DNA from: Amoebidium appalachense
Taxonomy: Eukaryota > Ichthyosporea
DNA length: 64,000 nucleotides
Reading direction: 5' to 3'
Assembly (NCBI GenBank): GCA_963693365.1
Contig: CAVNZM010000014.1
Span: 3,844,001-3,908,000 of the forward strand
The notes under the pieces were generated by a model. That model was not told the origin of the DNA. It saw only the letters and a list, made by a program, of their open reading frames with translations, and searched no databases. Below are positions 44,300-64,000 of the stretch, in pieces. Position numbers and translations under genes: made by a program. Positions within the stretch are counted from its first letter, which is position 1; the number at the start of each line of letters is the position of its first letter.

Positions 44300-46730
44300 C
44301 ACACACAAGCAGCGTGGTGCGCGCACACACATTTTTGAATTTCCCTTCCGCAAACCCCGCTCTTCCTCAGCGGACTCTGCTCGTTTTTTTTTTCAGGTCG
44401 GTTCTCTTGAATTCTTACTTCCCTCACACTTCCATAGGTGCAGAGAGCCGCGTGGGTAGAAACCAATTGAAAGGCGCAGGGGATCGGGGAGGGGAAAATA
44501 AGAAATTTCAGAGGAGGGAAGAGGATCAAAGAAATAGCAACGGACGAATGTCAATGTAAGAGGAAAAGCCACCCTCCTCCTCTTAGAGATCTCGCCATCG
44601 TTTCCCTTTCTGCATGATCCCTGACCTGTCCAGTACGTACAACCACTAGTATTAGTACAAAAATGATTGTGCCTTTGTGAGAAAAAAGTAACTTAACGAT
44701 TAAATCATCACTGGCTATCAAGTGCAAAATACTCCCCTTCCCCTCCCCCCCCCCCCCCCCCCCCACCCTTCCCCCCCCTACACACACACACACACACACG
44801 CACACACATACCCCCTCCCCCAGGGAGGAAACAGTGTCACCTCCCCCAGGGAGGAAACATTGTCACAAGCCGGCGCGTCCCTGCACTCAGGGAGCCCATG
44901 GACATCGGCAGTACTGTGACACCGAGTTTGCACACAGGCTCTGTTGTCTGAGGGGAACTACAATATAAAGTGTGCGTGTGTTGTTTGTACCGCACTTGAT
45001 AGATCGGCACAACCAACCCCTATGCCTTTGACAAGTGTGCCGGCCCAAGTTGTGCATGCACGTGCAAAATGCGCATTGTAACAATCACCGAGTTGGCACA
45101 ATACTTTGTGATTGACGTGTGCTATTTTATGTACGCACTTGCACTGTGTACACACCGGGTCATGTGCCTGCGATTTCTTTTATGTCTTCAGAAGGTCTGT
45201 GCAGACTTTCACGGAGCCCACCAAAGTGCATGTCATGCATGTGCGGCTGTGCTGTGCTACGTTCTTTCGTTCTTTCAGTCGTTTAGCTTTGCTTTTAGTT
45301 ATCATATTTCTCTGCCAATGTGACTATCATTATAATATGATAGTGGGTAAATAAACGGAACTAGCTTGTAAAACGTGTGCATAACACTTCAAAAGTGCAC
45401 GAAAACAAATCGAATACGCGCACACGGTATGCTCTGTCAACATGGTGTTGGGTCTGGAAGCTGGAGAGAGCTGAAAAGCTCAGTACTGTCGTTGTGAGTC
45501 TACGTCATCTGGCTACGCACTGGCACAATTGTAACAAAACCACCCGATTGCTAAACAGATCTTTTTATACTTTAAATGAAGGACAAATCTTTTATACGCA
45601 AATTACACATAAGCTGTAAGCGATACAATTGGTTATAAATCAGTTGCTGCCGCTCGCCGCTTTTCGTCACAGCCTGTGCTCTCCCGCCGGCTGTATGAAC
45701 GGGCTTTTAGGGCCTGAAAGTTTCAGTTTACCCAAAAACTCACCAGGTAACGGATAGTGAAGATATATCAGGTCTATGTCTTTGCGTCGAGTGTAAGGTC
45801 TATTCATAACGTTTCTGGAAGTGCCTGTTTTATCCTCCTTTTAATGTTCCCCTGTGTTTTGTAGCGTAGAGGGGAACACTACGCTTGACACATCGGTCAG
45901 AGTCGACATTAGAGGACAGTTGTTCACTGAAAGCCGGTGTTGCACTTTCCCTTCCATCATACACGTATTTACTTATGCATTTTTGATTAGACCAAGTGAT
46001 GCTCTTCGTGATACTTTGAATTCACCTAAGACATGGCTCTGAAGGAGCGTGCACACTTGCATACACATAGACAGCAACCGACACCTGCGCACTTACACAC
46101 ACACACACACGCACACACACAGACATAGACACACGTACTGACACATGTGCCTTACAGACATACCTCTAGGTTCTTGCTGTCACAGTGTTGACACGGGACC
46201 TGTGGTACCTTCCGGTGAGCCCTTGGAGTCAACTGAAACTGATAAACACCACGACTAATCATCTACTTTCTTGAAACGGTGAGTTTTTTCGGCCATTTTT
46301 CCTAGTGGAGTTCTGCTTGTTGCTTCTGCTTTTTGCGGTTTACTATGTTGGCAGGTGACAGGTTTATAAAATTGTTGGGGTGATTTTGATTCGTCGGTGG
46401 AGTGGTTGAAAAAAGTTTTTTGAGTTTTTTTTTTTGTGTTGAAAGCTGTCAATTTTTTTCTTCTCGGCTGACAAGTCTTTCTGTATGCAAAGCGCACTGT
46501 CTGTCTTGAATCTTAGAAAAAATTGTGTTGCAAATCAATGACTATACTTGGAGTGCATGCTGGTGTTGTTTTCCAGCCAAAAGCAGTGCGGTAGTATTTT
46601 TTTCATGTCGACTTCATGGCAGGACCTACTTATATTTGTTCTTGCTATCTTCATGACGTTATTTTTTTTATTTATTCATGGATACCCTCATTTGTAGGAC
46701 CTACTTTCTAGGTGACACCGAGCAGACAGA
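42928..46730. other. Intergenic region upstream of zinc-finger gene and small gene
   Basis: Mostly unique sequence, so it probably holds both promoters. It contains a CA field (44160-44300), a C-run (44740-44775) and a tandem 28-bp duplication at about 44810-44865 (CTCCCCCAGGGAGGAAACA twice). Short ORFs are present (45069-45323 +, 46255-46497 -), but none has homology I recognise. Confidence 0.5.
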
Positions 46731-47288
46731 ATGCATGTCAAGGCTGCAAAGGTTGCCGGCTATGCCGTGTTGACGGCTGGGCTGTGGGCTCAGAACGTCG
46801 CCATTGGAGGTGCGTGTGCAGTGTTTTCATTTTTTTTTTCCTTTTTTCTTTCCCCTCCCTTTTTTTTTTTTGGGGGGGGGGGGGGGGGGGGCTTTTCAAG
46901 CTTGGTGGTGAAAGGATGCAAAGGAAAGGCAGTATACTGATCTGGCATGGACAGGCGGAAGAGGAAGGAAGGTGTGTGTATGTGTGTGTGTGTGTGAGGT
47001 TGGGGGGGGGGGTGTTTGCAGGCAGCTATGTCAAGGGGGTTTCTCTCTCTATCACTGCTGATGTCTGGGTTGTTCTGTTTATTTCTTCCAACAATCCTTT
47101 CTTTTCTCCTCTGGACATCTATTGAGGCCATTTCTTCTGCATGGTAGACTTTTACTATTCCAAGAGCCCTTGCCCCACACGTTATTGGTACCTCTTGGCG
47201 TAACAGTTATGGGGTGTATTGTATTCCCACTTGGAAAAGCACACACACACACACCTATACTTGATTGTTTGTCATGTACCCTTATGCG

Positions 47289-47324
<36 letters not shown>

Positions 47325-47421
47325 ACACACACACATCCAAAAAGGGAAAAAAATAATAATAAAATAAAAGGAAAGGAAAGGAAAAAGAGCGCCAATTCAT
47401 CCCGCACAACACCAAAATTAA

Positions 47422-47457
<36 letters not shown>

Positions 47458-47826
47458 ACCCTGCTCGTCTTTGCGCCTATTGCTGTTGAAACAAAGTATG
47501 GGTTGGGAACCACGCGCGAGAGGTTAAAGAGTCGGAACCCATGCTTTTGTGGAGGTATAGGAACCCCCCTGATGATGGGCTCTGTTCAAGTGTCTTCTGC
47601 CTGCACGCTTAAATTGTTTGATTTTGGATTTCCCACCTTTGTGACGCTTTGTTGTTGCTCTTTGTTGTCTCCTCCATATTTCCAACCCTCTAACGCATAC
47701 ATCTACCCCCCCCCCCCCCCCCCTCCCCCCCCCCCCCCCCTTGCAGGACGTAACTGCCACGTGCACGGTGTGCGCCACGTCGACCATCACTCCCTGCAGT
47801 CTGCCCAGCTGGGCCACAGCCACTGA
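46731..47826 (+). CDS. Small single-pass membrane protein with His-rich tail (2 exons, 52 aa)
   Basis: Exons 46731-46809 and 47747-47826 (TGA). The donor GGAG|GTGCGT and acceptor TTGCAG|GACG join in phase 1 to give 52 aa. Residues about 5-25 (AAKVAGYAVLTAGLWAQNVA) form one hydrophobic segment after a short basic start. The last 26 residues carry 8 His (RNCHVHGVRHVDHH...GHSH) and one Cys. I do not recognise the protein. The size and single membrane span resemble accessory subunits of organelle membrane complexes, but that is only a guess. The acceptor polypyrimidine tract is the terminal poly-C of an interspersed repeat copy (R2, 47525-47742). An undetected middle exon in the 937-nt intron is possible, and the gene could also be a chance pair of ORFs. 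In its favour are the clean junction and the lack of stop codons. Confidence 0.55.
47525..47742 (-). repeat. Interspersed repeat R2 ending in poly-C at a splice acceptor
   Basis: Inverted relative to the window: GATGATGGGCTCTGTTCAAG, TTAAATTGTTTGATTTTGG, TTGTTGTCTCCTCC, AACCCTCTAACGCATACATC, then a C-run interrupted by one T, then TTGCAG and exon 2 of the small gene. Relative to the gene it has the same orientation as the R1/R2 copies in the minus-strand genes. Confidence 0.8.
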
Positions 47827-48224
47827 GTGGCCGGCGTTAAAGTTATATTTTTATAAAATATAAAATTGATGTGGTTTTCCAGGATGTGTTTGGTGGCTGC
47901 TTATTACTGAGGGTTGTGTGTAGTCGTTCCGTTGTTATCATTAAAGAATTATTAATTAAATGTATAGAGGTAATAGGTCCATAGGTCAATGGGACCGGGC
48001 GGGATTGACGGTCAGATATGTATGCATGGGTTGGTCACTAAAATCGTGCAGATAGGCTGCATGGATATCTGGTATGCTAAAAGATGGGGCACAAGGAGGA
48101 ATATATGTATGTTTTTCAGTATGTTTAAATGTATGGACAATAGCAATGTAAGACAATAAATGCTGCTGGCAACAGCTAACAAAGCCACCAGGCTTTACAT
48201 TTCTTGAAGGTGTTGCTTGTGTCC

Positions 48225-48273
<49 letters not shown>

Positions 48274-49554
48274 ACACACATGCACATACACCATGGCCAC
48301 CACCACACACACACACACACACACCGCCACCACCATCACATACACGTGTACACACAGACACGTCAACGTTCCCTCCGACTATGCATGCAAGTTTCCACAA
48401 CACACACACATGTACGCCACCACCACCCCTTGTGTTCGCATCCAGTTTCTGTTAGTCTTTCTCTAGTTTGCCTTGTCTGCCTTCAGTATACCATGAATTT
48501 GTTCCTCTTTTTTTTCCACTCAATTATCTTCTTCTTCTGCTTCTTCTTCTTTTTTTTTTTTTTTTTTTTTCTTTGCCTGTTTGGCCTGAATCTTTTGCTC
48601 ATTTATTGACCTCTTTCGGGTCACCGCACATACATCTGCGAGTCAGTGTCATGCTAGTCCATCGCATAAACACAACTCCTACACAAAAACCCCGCATGTA
48701 CGCGGGTGCAACGTACCTGATCAACCACGGCATCATCATGCACACAAGCACACATGTTAACATGTGCACATTACGCATACCAATAATTAATGTACACAAG
48801 CACACATGTTAACATGTACACATTACGCATACCAAACGTGCACTGCACAGGCCTTTCAACCCCACCCCTCCAATGCTTACGCGTACACTACGCAACGGCG
48901 TGTGGGCACTTAAATTTACCCCGGGCTCACAGTGAACTAAAAAAAATTTAAAATAATAATATAATATATTCTTAGCGTTTTTTTTTTAATTATATTTTTG
49001 AACTCAGCATCCGTCATTACGGAGGCACCCACCAGGGTCCGAGGACCACAAAAAATCAGTAACAGCCACGTCCAAACCATTATCATACTTGTTCAAATTC
49101 AGCCTGATCATTGGATGATAAATTTTAATGTCATGCCAGCACACTGCCACTCTCTTCCACCTCTGACACCGCGATGCACGCCATTGTTCAAAATCAAATT
49201 CAGCCCAATCGAAACAATGTATGATCCAACCCAACCCAAATAAATCAAAAGCCGCCTGTACGTAGATGTACTGTACTGGTGCATGTGTTTTTCGTTTTTA
49301 ATTTAGTTCAACTTGCCTAAACAGAGAGCGGGTGTATGGTGGGTGTGAGTGCATGTGAAGTGTGTGTGTGTCTCCACACCCGGCATGTACGTGTTTTGAA
49401 TCAATCGTTCGGTGCATAACATTAATGCACCAGCATCTTTATAAAGGCAACCGTTGAAATTTCATCGCGTTCAATCATCAAAAACAGGGTAGCTGCCCGA
49501 ACATAATCATGATCAACTTAAAAATTAAAATTAAATATTAAAGCAAGTTCCTGT
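47827..49554. other. Intergenic region between small gene and malectin-like gene (convergent)
   Basis: AT-rich 3' flank with CATTAAAG near 47940. A C-run with CA repeats (48226-48340) and poly-T (48550-48570) follow. An approximately 50-bp tandem duplication (CACAAGCACACATGTTAACA) lies at about 48735-48835. No gene seen. Confidence 0.5.
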
Positions 49555-58140
<8,586 letters not shown>

Positions 58141-58420
58141 TTTTTGCTTTCCGCCGCCTGTGCGCTGCAACTTTCCAAAAATACAACGGTGGCTTCTAGT
58201 TTTTTTTTTTTAACCTTCAAGTGAACTCAATACTGAGGCCCGTGACCGTGACGGAGTGGGGTCACTGTTGACATCTTTGTTGACATGTTTTATTATAGTG
58301 GCATGATCGGAATGCGATATAAGATCCCGCCATTTTATCTTTAACCAATCATCCGCTGCCATGTATGCCTCTATAAGGCTATTTTATAATGGATGATAAT
58401 CATAAAATGTGCACGTATGT
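58141..58420 (-). promoter_or_regulatory. Probable promoter of the malectin-like gene
   Basis: A TATA-like TATAAAA on the minus strand (near 58382-58389) and a CCAAT pentamer (plus strand, about 58344-58348) lie 200-250 bp upstream of the start codon, in non-repetitive sequence. Positions fit core-promoter elements, but short motifs like these also occur by chance. Confidence 0.3.
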
Positions 58421-58627
58421 CACGATACACTGCAGCTTTGCATGACTATGCATGCACGTGCACCCGTTTCAAGGTACGTACAGCCTGCCATCGGCCACGG
58501 CAAGAGGCACAGGCCCTGGCAGAACGTGTCCCGGCGGGCCACTAGCGGTCATGGCCTGGTGGCGGTGGTAAGGTGGACGTGGGGGATGAGCGTGACGTTT
58601 GTGTGTGTGTGTAAGGGGGGAGGGGGG

Positions 58628-58661
<34 letters not shown>

Positions 58662-59071
58662 GCGGGGCCCGGGGGGTAAGGGAGAGGGGAGGGGCGGGAG
58701 CCTGGGAGAGGCGGGGGGAGGGGGAAGGGGAAAAGGAGAAAAGATGATCGGGAGAGGGGGGAAGGGGTAGAAGGGGACTCCGAGGTTGTATACATGATTT
58801 ATATAGCTTTGTGCTCGCGAGTGGAGGCCTAGGGAGTACTAGTTGAGCTCGAGTCGGTGGCGTGAACATGATAGAAAGGGCCCCTTCTCAGTTGGCCCAT
58901 TGCAATTGCATGTTCGCCAATGGCTGTCACTCTCACACTGATGATAATATGCCAAAACTAGTTACCGTAAAGAAAAAAGCCTCTGAAAGGCGCAATGAAT
59001 CCGATTTTCACTTCTTTATGCATACACCATTGTCAACAACATATGGATAGCAGGCACTGTCCGGTGCAAAC

Positions 59072-59117
<46 letters not shown>

Positions 59118-59396
59118 GGGAAGGGGGGGGGGGGGGGGGAGGGGGAGGGAGCGTAGTATAGCTATTGCAATAGAACAACAGTGCCAGCGCTGGTCCTGAT
59201 CAGCAACAAAATTTACCCAAACAAAGAGCACTTTGACCATTTATTTTGATCTAAGTTCAAAGCTCTGAAGTATACGAACACTTCTAGCCAGTATTATAAT
59301 AGGTGAGGAATTCGAACCACATATAAATCCCGGTTTACCATAAATTCTATTGCATTGAAATCTAGGCATACCCTGCACTGCGCGACATCAGCAACT

Positions 59397-59434
<38 letters not shown>

Positions 59435-59690
59435 CCAGCCCCCCTTCCCGGGGGTGCACACGGCATTGTGTCCGCATGTCTAATAATGCTATTGAATAGT
59501 TAGGAACAGATTACCACCTATGTCTTCAGTACTAAGCAAACGGCATTTTCCGGCATGACCTCCACACGGAAACAAGAACTTTCATATGGAAACCATGAGC
59601 TGCAATTTGAAAGAAGGCTGTGTGCACACGTGCAAATTTCAAACAGTGTGTGTGTGTGTGGTGTGCGTGTGTGTGTGCGTGTGTGTGTCG

Positions 59691-59722
<32 letters not shown>

Positions 59723-60033
59723 GTGCGTGTGTGCGCGTGTGCGTGTGTGCGTGTGTGCGTGTGTGCTTGTGTGCGTGTGTGCGTGTGTGCGTGTGTGCGT
59801 GTGTGCGTGTGTGTGTGTGTGCAGATATTCACGAAACGGTGTGCCTATGATGCCAGGAACCATACTATCAATAACCAAAGGATAATCATTGTATAATATA
59901 TGGGGTTGTGTTTAGTCTTGATCGATCCACGGCAGAAACATCAATGCAGACCAAAACGACAAAAAAAAGAACGTAGATTGGGAGGGAAAAGAATTGGAAC
60001 CAGAAAACGTGTACAGGGGCTATGTTAAGGTCT
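58421..60033. other. Intergenic region between malectin-like gene and transposon cluster
   Basis: G-runs at 58620-58660 and 59073-59140 and a C-run at 59400-59430, then the GTGTGC array. Unique sequence elsewhere. No gene-like ORF. Confidence 0.5.
59641..59822. repeat. (GT)n / GTGTGC array, intergenic
   Basis: GT dinucleotides pass into GTGTGC(GT) octamer-like units upstream of the malectin-like gene. Not near any visible splice site. Confidence 0.9.
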
Positions 60034-63000
60034 TGCCCAAAAGAGGACCGGGTGTGTAAAAGGATTCTCAGCGGAGCCTAGTCAAGTGCGTAAAGCCACG
60101 AGTCGCGTGTATGTGTGTGTGCGTGCGTATCAAAGAATGAAGTAGTAGACTTTCGTTGGGAGGCAAGCCTTAACACCAATTCACAGTGATGTGTTAGCCG
60201 CTGTCCAGGGCCCCAACCTACTCAAAGACCACTGCACTCAATGATGGATATATGTGGTGGTTCGTGGTGTGGTGTGTGTAAGTGTGCATAGGTAGCCCGA
60301 GGTGTTCAGACTCAGGGCACCGTCGTCGGTGGCTGCTCCAACCGTCTAGGGTCGGGGCACCAAGCTCACGTGTGGCGAGCTACTAGTAGGCAGGTAGTAC
60401 AGCCAAAAGGACCCTTAGCATAAGCGGCCAGAGGGGTAGTGTTGTGGAACTGCTCCAAAATAAACGAGCATAGCACCGGGACATGTGTTCGCAAGTGCCG
60501 CGATCATGCTATATTGTGAAAACACGTGTGATTATCATGTGCGGATCACCAGATCACCAATTGTCACTCTTGACATGACATTGTGACACTCACGTCCACA
60601 CGTGATTATCATGTGCGGATCACCAGATCACCAAGTGTCACTCTTGACATGTGACACTCGCGTCCACGCGGCGGACGCACTGTCATATCATGTTTTGGCA
60701 CGCGCGGTTCAATGATCTGCGTGCGGCGGTATCCCGTGTGTCACCCGCCGGCAGGCGACTGCGCGAGTCACTATATTGTGCATCTAATCATGTACATCAA
60801 GAGATTGAGGTAGACGGGCTCCGTGATTGGACTAGCAATTTAGCTGTCCAGATCAGGCTCCGGTAAGTGAGTAACGGTTGGCTGAGATCCCCAACAATTG
60901 TTGTCACACAATTTGTGGGAGATCCGAAGGTATAAAACAGCACACGCAAGCAAGACCAAGAACAAGTTCATCACCACTTCTTCAAGACAAGTACTTCTAC
61001 AGATCAAAGTGTGCTGTGCCGCCGTTACTAAGGTTGACACCTATACTGGTGCTTCATCAACCCGCTCTACCATACAACACCTGTTGTTTTCCTTCTCTCT
61101 ACCCTTTATTTCTAGCACGGCTATCATGTTGGAGTGCAGACTTACGCTCACTCCACAATATGTGTATGTTAGCTTTACAATTGGTTCCGTGTACACAGAC
61201 ACACGCTGACACTCGATCACCACATGCACATCTGCATAGTTGAGGAATGTTGCCAATTGTGTTTTGACTGCAAACGATTGGTTCACTGGTCCCAGAGATC
61301 TCTAATTGAAAGTAACCAATCCGATTAGCGCCTGGCATCCGGATTACATTCCAGACTGCTGCCCCACGGGTATATAAGCCACGTCTCTGCCAGGTGCAGA
61401 CATGGAGTGCAGCCATGGAGTTAACACACTGAAAGCAGTAAAAACGGGTCAGCGCCCAAGCGCGCCACGGCGACCCTAGTCACAGCGGACTCTACTTCCA
61501 ACAGGGTTATGGGCCCAGACACGACACCGCGGCCTCTAACTTCACGTCCCCTACGACGCCTTGAACGGAGGAGCCAGAAACCGACTTCTAGGCTGTACCC
61601 TACACCCGCGAGCGTATTTCCGTGAAGTAGAGACTTTCGCTTCCACAAACTCCATCCGCAGCAGCCTGCAACATCAACGTCAAGTATTCCACTTCATTGG
61701 CGGGGCACGCACCACAGTGGAATGCACACCCCGGTGTACCCTGCAAGCAGCCACACTCACTCCGAGTCTCTCTTCTCTAGTGGTGTGTACACTTCTCCAA
61801 TTGGGTAGGGGTGTTGGAGTGCAGACTTACGCTCACTCCACAATATGTGTATGTTAGCTTTACAATTGGTTCCGTGTACACAGACACACGCTGACACTCG
61901 ATCACCACATGCACATCTGCATAGTTGAGGAATGTTGCCAACTGTGTTTTGACTGCAAACGATTGGTTCACTGGTCCCAGAGATCTCTAAATGAAAGTAA
62001 CCAATCCGATTAGCGCCTGGCATCCGGATTACATTCCAGACTGCTGCCCCACGGGTATATAAGCCACGTCTCTGCCAGGTGCAGACATGGAGTTCAGTCA
62101 TGGAGTTAACACACTGAAAGCAGTAAAAAAACGGGTCAGCGCCCAAGCGCGCCACGACGACCCTAGTCACAGCGGACTCTACTTCCAACAGGCTACGGCT
62201 GCGCTCTACCCCTCTGGCCGTTTATGCTAAGGGTCCTTTTGGCTGTAGCTGCCTAGCTCGCCACACGTGTGCTTGGTGCCCCGAGCCTAGACGGTTGGAG
62301 CAGCCACCGACGACGATGCCCTGTGTAGTCTAAACACCTCGGGCTGCCGTGCCTATGCACACTTACACACACCACACCACGAACCACCACATATATACAT
62401 CATTGAGTGCAGTGGTCTTTGAGTAGGTTGGGGCCCTGGACAGCGGCTAACACATCACTGTGAATTGGTGTGAAGGCTTGCCTCCCAAAGTAAGTCTATT
62501 ACTTCATTCTTTGATACCACGCACACCGTGACACACGTACACGCGACGCGTGGCTTTACGCACTTGACTAGGATCCGCTGAGAATCCTTGTAGTACATCC
62601 CTCTTTTGGGCAATACCCGACTGTACGGGTATGGCCCAAAAGAGGGATGTAAAAGGAGTACAGTCGGGTATTGCCAAAAAGAGGGATGTAAAAGGATTCT
62701 CAGCGGAGCCTAGTCAAGTGCGTAATTACAGCCACGCGTCGCATGTACGTGTGTGTGCGTGGACAGTATCAAAGAATGAAGTAGTAGACTTTCGTTGCGA
62801 GGCAAGCCTTCACACCAATTCACAGTGATGTGTTAGCCGCTGTCCAGGGCCCCAACCTACTCAAAGACCACTGCACTCAATGATGTATATATGTGGTGGT
62901 TCGTGGTGTGGTGTGTGTAAGTGTGCATAGGCAGCCCGAGGTGTTTAGACTCAGGGCATCGTCGTCGGTGGCTGCTCCAACCGTCTAGGGTCGGGGCACC

Positions 63001-64000
63001 GTGACCAAGCACACATGTGGCGGGCTAGGCAGCTACAGCCAAAAGGACCCTTAGCATAAGCGGCCAGAGGGGTAGAGCGCAGCCGTAGCTGTGCTAGAAA
63101 TAAAGGGTAGAGAGAAGGAAAACAACAGGTGTTGTATGATAGAGCGGGTTGATGAAGCACCAGTATAGGTGTCAACCTTAGTAACGGCGGCACAGCACAC
63201 TTTGATCTGTAGAAGTACTTGTCTTGAAGAAGTGGTGATGAACTTGTTCTTGGTCTTGCTTGCGTGTGCTGTTTTATACCTTCGGATCTCCCACAAATTG
63301 TGTGACAACAGGGATCTCAGCCAACCGTTACTCACTTACCGGAGCCTGATCTGGACAGCTAAATTGCTAGTCCAATCACAGAGCCCGTCTACCTCAATCT
63401 CTTGATGCACAATACAGTGACTCGCGCAGTCGCCTGCCAACGGGTGACACACGGGATACCGCCGCACGCAGATCATTGAACCGCGCGTGCCAAATCATGA
63501 TATGACGGTGCGTCTGCCGTGTGGACGCGAGTGTCACATGTCAAGAGTGACACTTGGTGATCTGGTGATCCGCACATGATCATCACGTGTGGACGTGAGT
63601 GTCACATGTCAAGAGTGACACTTGGTGATCTGGTGATCCGCACATGATAATCACACGTGTTTTCACAATATAGCATGATCATGCACTTGCGGACACATGT
63701 CTGGTGCTGTGATCGTTTATTTTGGAGCAGTTCCATAACAGGTAGAGCGCAGCCGTAGCCGTACTAGAAATAAAGGGGTAGAGAGCAGGAAAACAACAGG
63801 TGTTGTATGGTGGAGCGGGTTGATGAAGCACCAGTATAGGTGTCAACCTTAGTAACAGCGGCACAGCACACTTTGATCTGTAGAAGTAATTGTCTTGAAG
63901 AAGTGGTGATGAACTGGTGAACTGGTCTTGCTTGCGTGTGCTGTTTTATACCTTCGGATCTCCCACAATTTGTGTGACAACAATTGTTGGGGATCTCAGC
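60034..64000. mobile_element. Nested mobile-element cluster forming a large inverted repeat
   Basis: Two sequence blocks recur. Block B (about 400 bp) is at 60034-60439 (+), 62211-62606 (inverted) and 62666-63070 (+). Block L (about 665-685 bp, starting TGTTRTGGAACTGCTCC, with TATAAAA near 60930) is at 60440-61126 (+, continued at 62191-62205), 63076-63740 (inverted) and 63741-64000 (inverted, cut by the window end). The two inner B copies face each other around a short hairpin near 62607-62665. The inverted L copy is flanked on both sides by GGTAG (63071-63075, 63741-63745), a 5-bp target-duplication-like pair. L looks like an LTR and B like internal sequence, but no protein-coding domain is visible. 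Confidence 0.75.
61127..62190 (+). mobile_element. Miniature copia-type LTR retrotransposon (TRIM)
   Basis: Two direct repeats, 61127-61503 (377 bp) and 61812-62190 (379 bp), begin TGTTGGA and end TCCAACA (TG...CA). They differ by five substitutions and one 2-nt indel by my count. Immediately after the first LTR is GGGTTATGGGCCCAG (61504-61518), complementary to the anticodon arm of initiator tRNA-Met. That is the half-tRNA primer site used by copia and Ty5. A G-rich tract (GGGTAGGGG) precedes the second LTR, and each LTR has a TATATAA box. The 308-bp interior has no meaningful ORF, so the element is non-autonomous. GGCTA occurs at 61119-61123 and 62191-62195, consistent with a 5-bp target duplication apart from 3 extra bases (TCA) on the left. 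It interrupts the L block. Confidence 0.85.

Noticed and set aside
46255-46497. 80-codon basic minus-strand ORF
   Set aside because: Composition is compatible with chance, and no exon partners or homology were recognised.

Overview
This window is nuclear DNA from an intron-dense eukaryote. No bacterial operons, ribosome binding sites or rRNA/tRNA genes were seen. I assembled six spliced gene models by eye with consistent reading phase: about 56 coding exons and about 50 introns, mostly GT-AG with two GC-AG. Three products belong to known eukaryotic families (lariat debranching enzyme DBR1, RSRC2-type SR-like protein, malectin-type ER lectin). The organism cannot be named from the window. Malectin plus an RSRC2-type protein would fit an animal or a unicellular relative, but an alga or other protist is not excluded. 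The introns are unusually rich in long pure G/C homopolymers (up to about 50 nt), (GT/CA)n, (GA/CT)n, minisatellites and short interspersed repeats.

Layout. 95-11272 (-): N-terminally anchored membrane protein of unrecognised family, at least 578 aa, running off the left edge. 11273-14375: intergenic. 14376-29886 (-): complete DBR1, 16 exons, 525 aa, all metal-site residues present. 29887-30263: short divergent promoter. 30264-34562 (+): RSRC2-like protein, 5 exons, 357 aa. 34563-39308: intergenic. 39309-42927 (-): protein with one C2H2 zinc finger, 3 exons, 450 aa. 42928-46730: intergenic. 46731-47826 (+): tiny two-exon protein (52 aa) with one membrane segment and a His-rich tail. 49555-58140 (-): malectin-like type I ER membrane protein, 11 exons, 348 aa, with a Lys/Glu-rich stalk, one TM segment and a KKxx ER-retrieval tail. 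60034-64000: nested transposable elements arranged as a large inverted repeat, including a miniature copia-type LTR element (TRIM).

The genes do not form one pathway. DBR1 and the RSRC2-like protein share a divergent promoter and both relate to RNA splicing. Most of the novelty is in the introns. (1) C-runs lie just downstream of about half of the 5' splice sites, on the sense strand. (2) Several minisatellites are tandem copies of the very splice-site sequence they abut. (3) A family of short repeats (here R1/R2) carries a homopolymer at one end and lies in the same orientation relative to every host gene; one copy supplies the polypyrimidine tract of a functional-looking acceptor. (4) A piggyBac-type MITE and two foldback elements sit inside introns.
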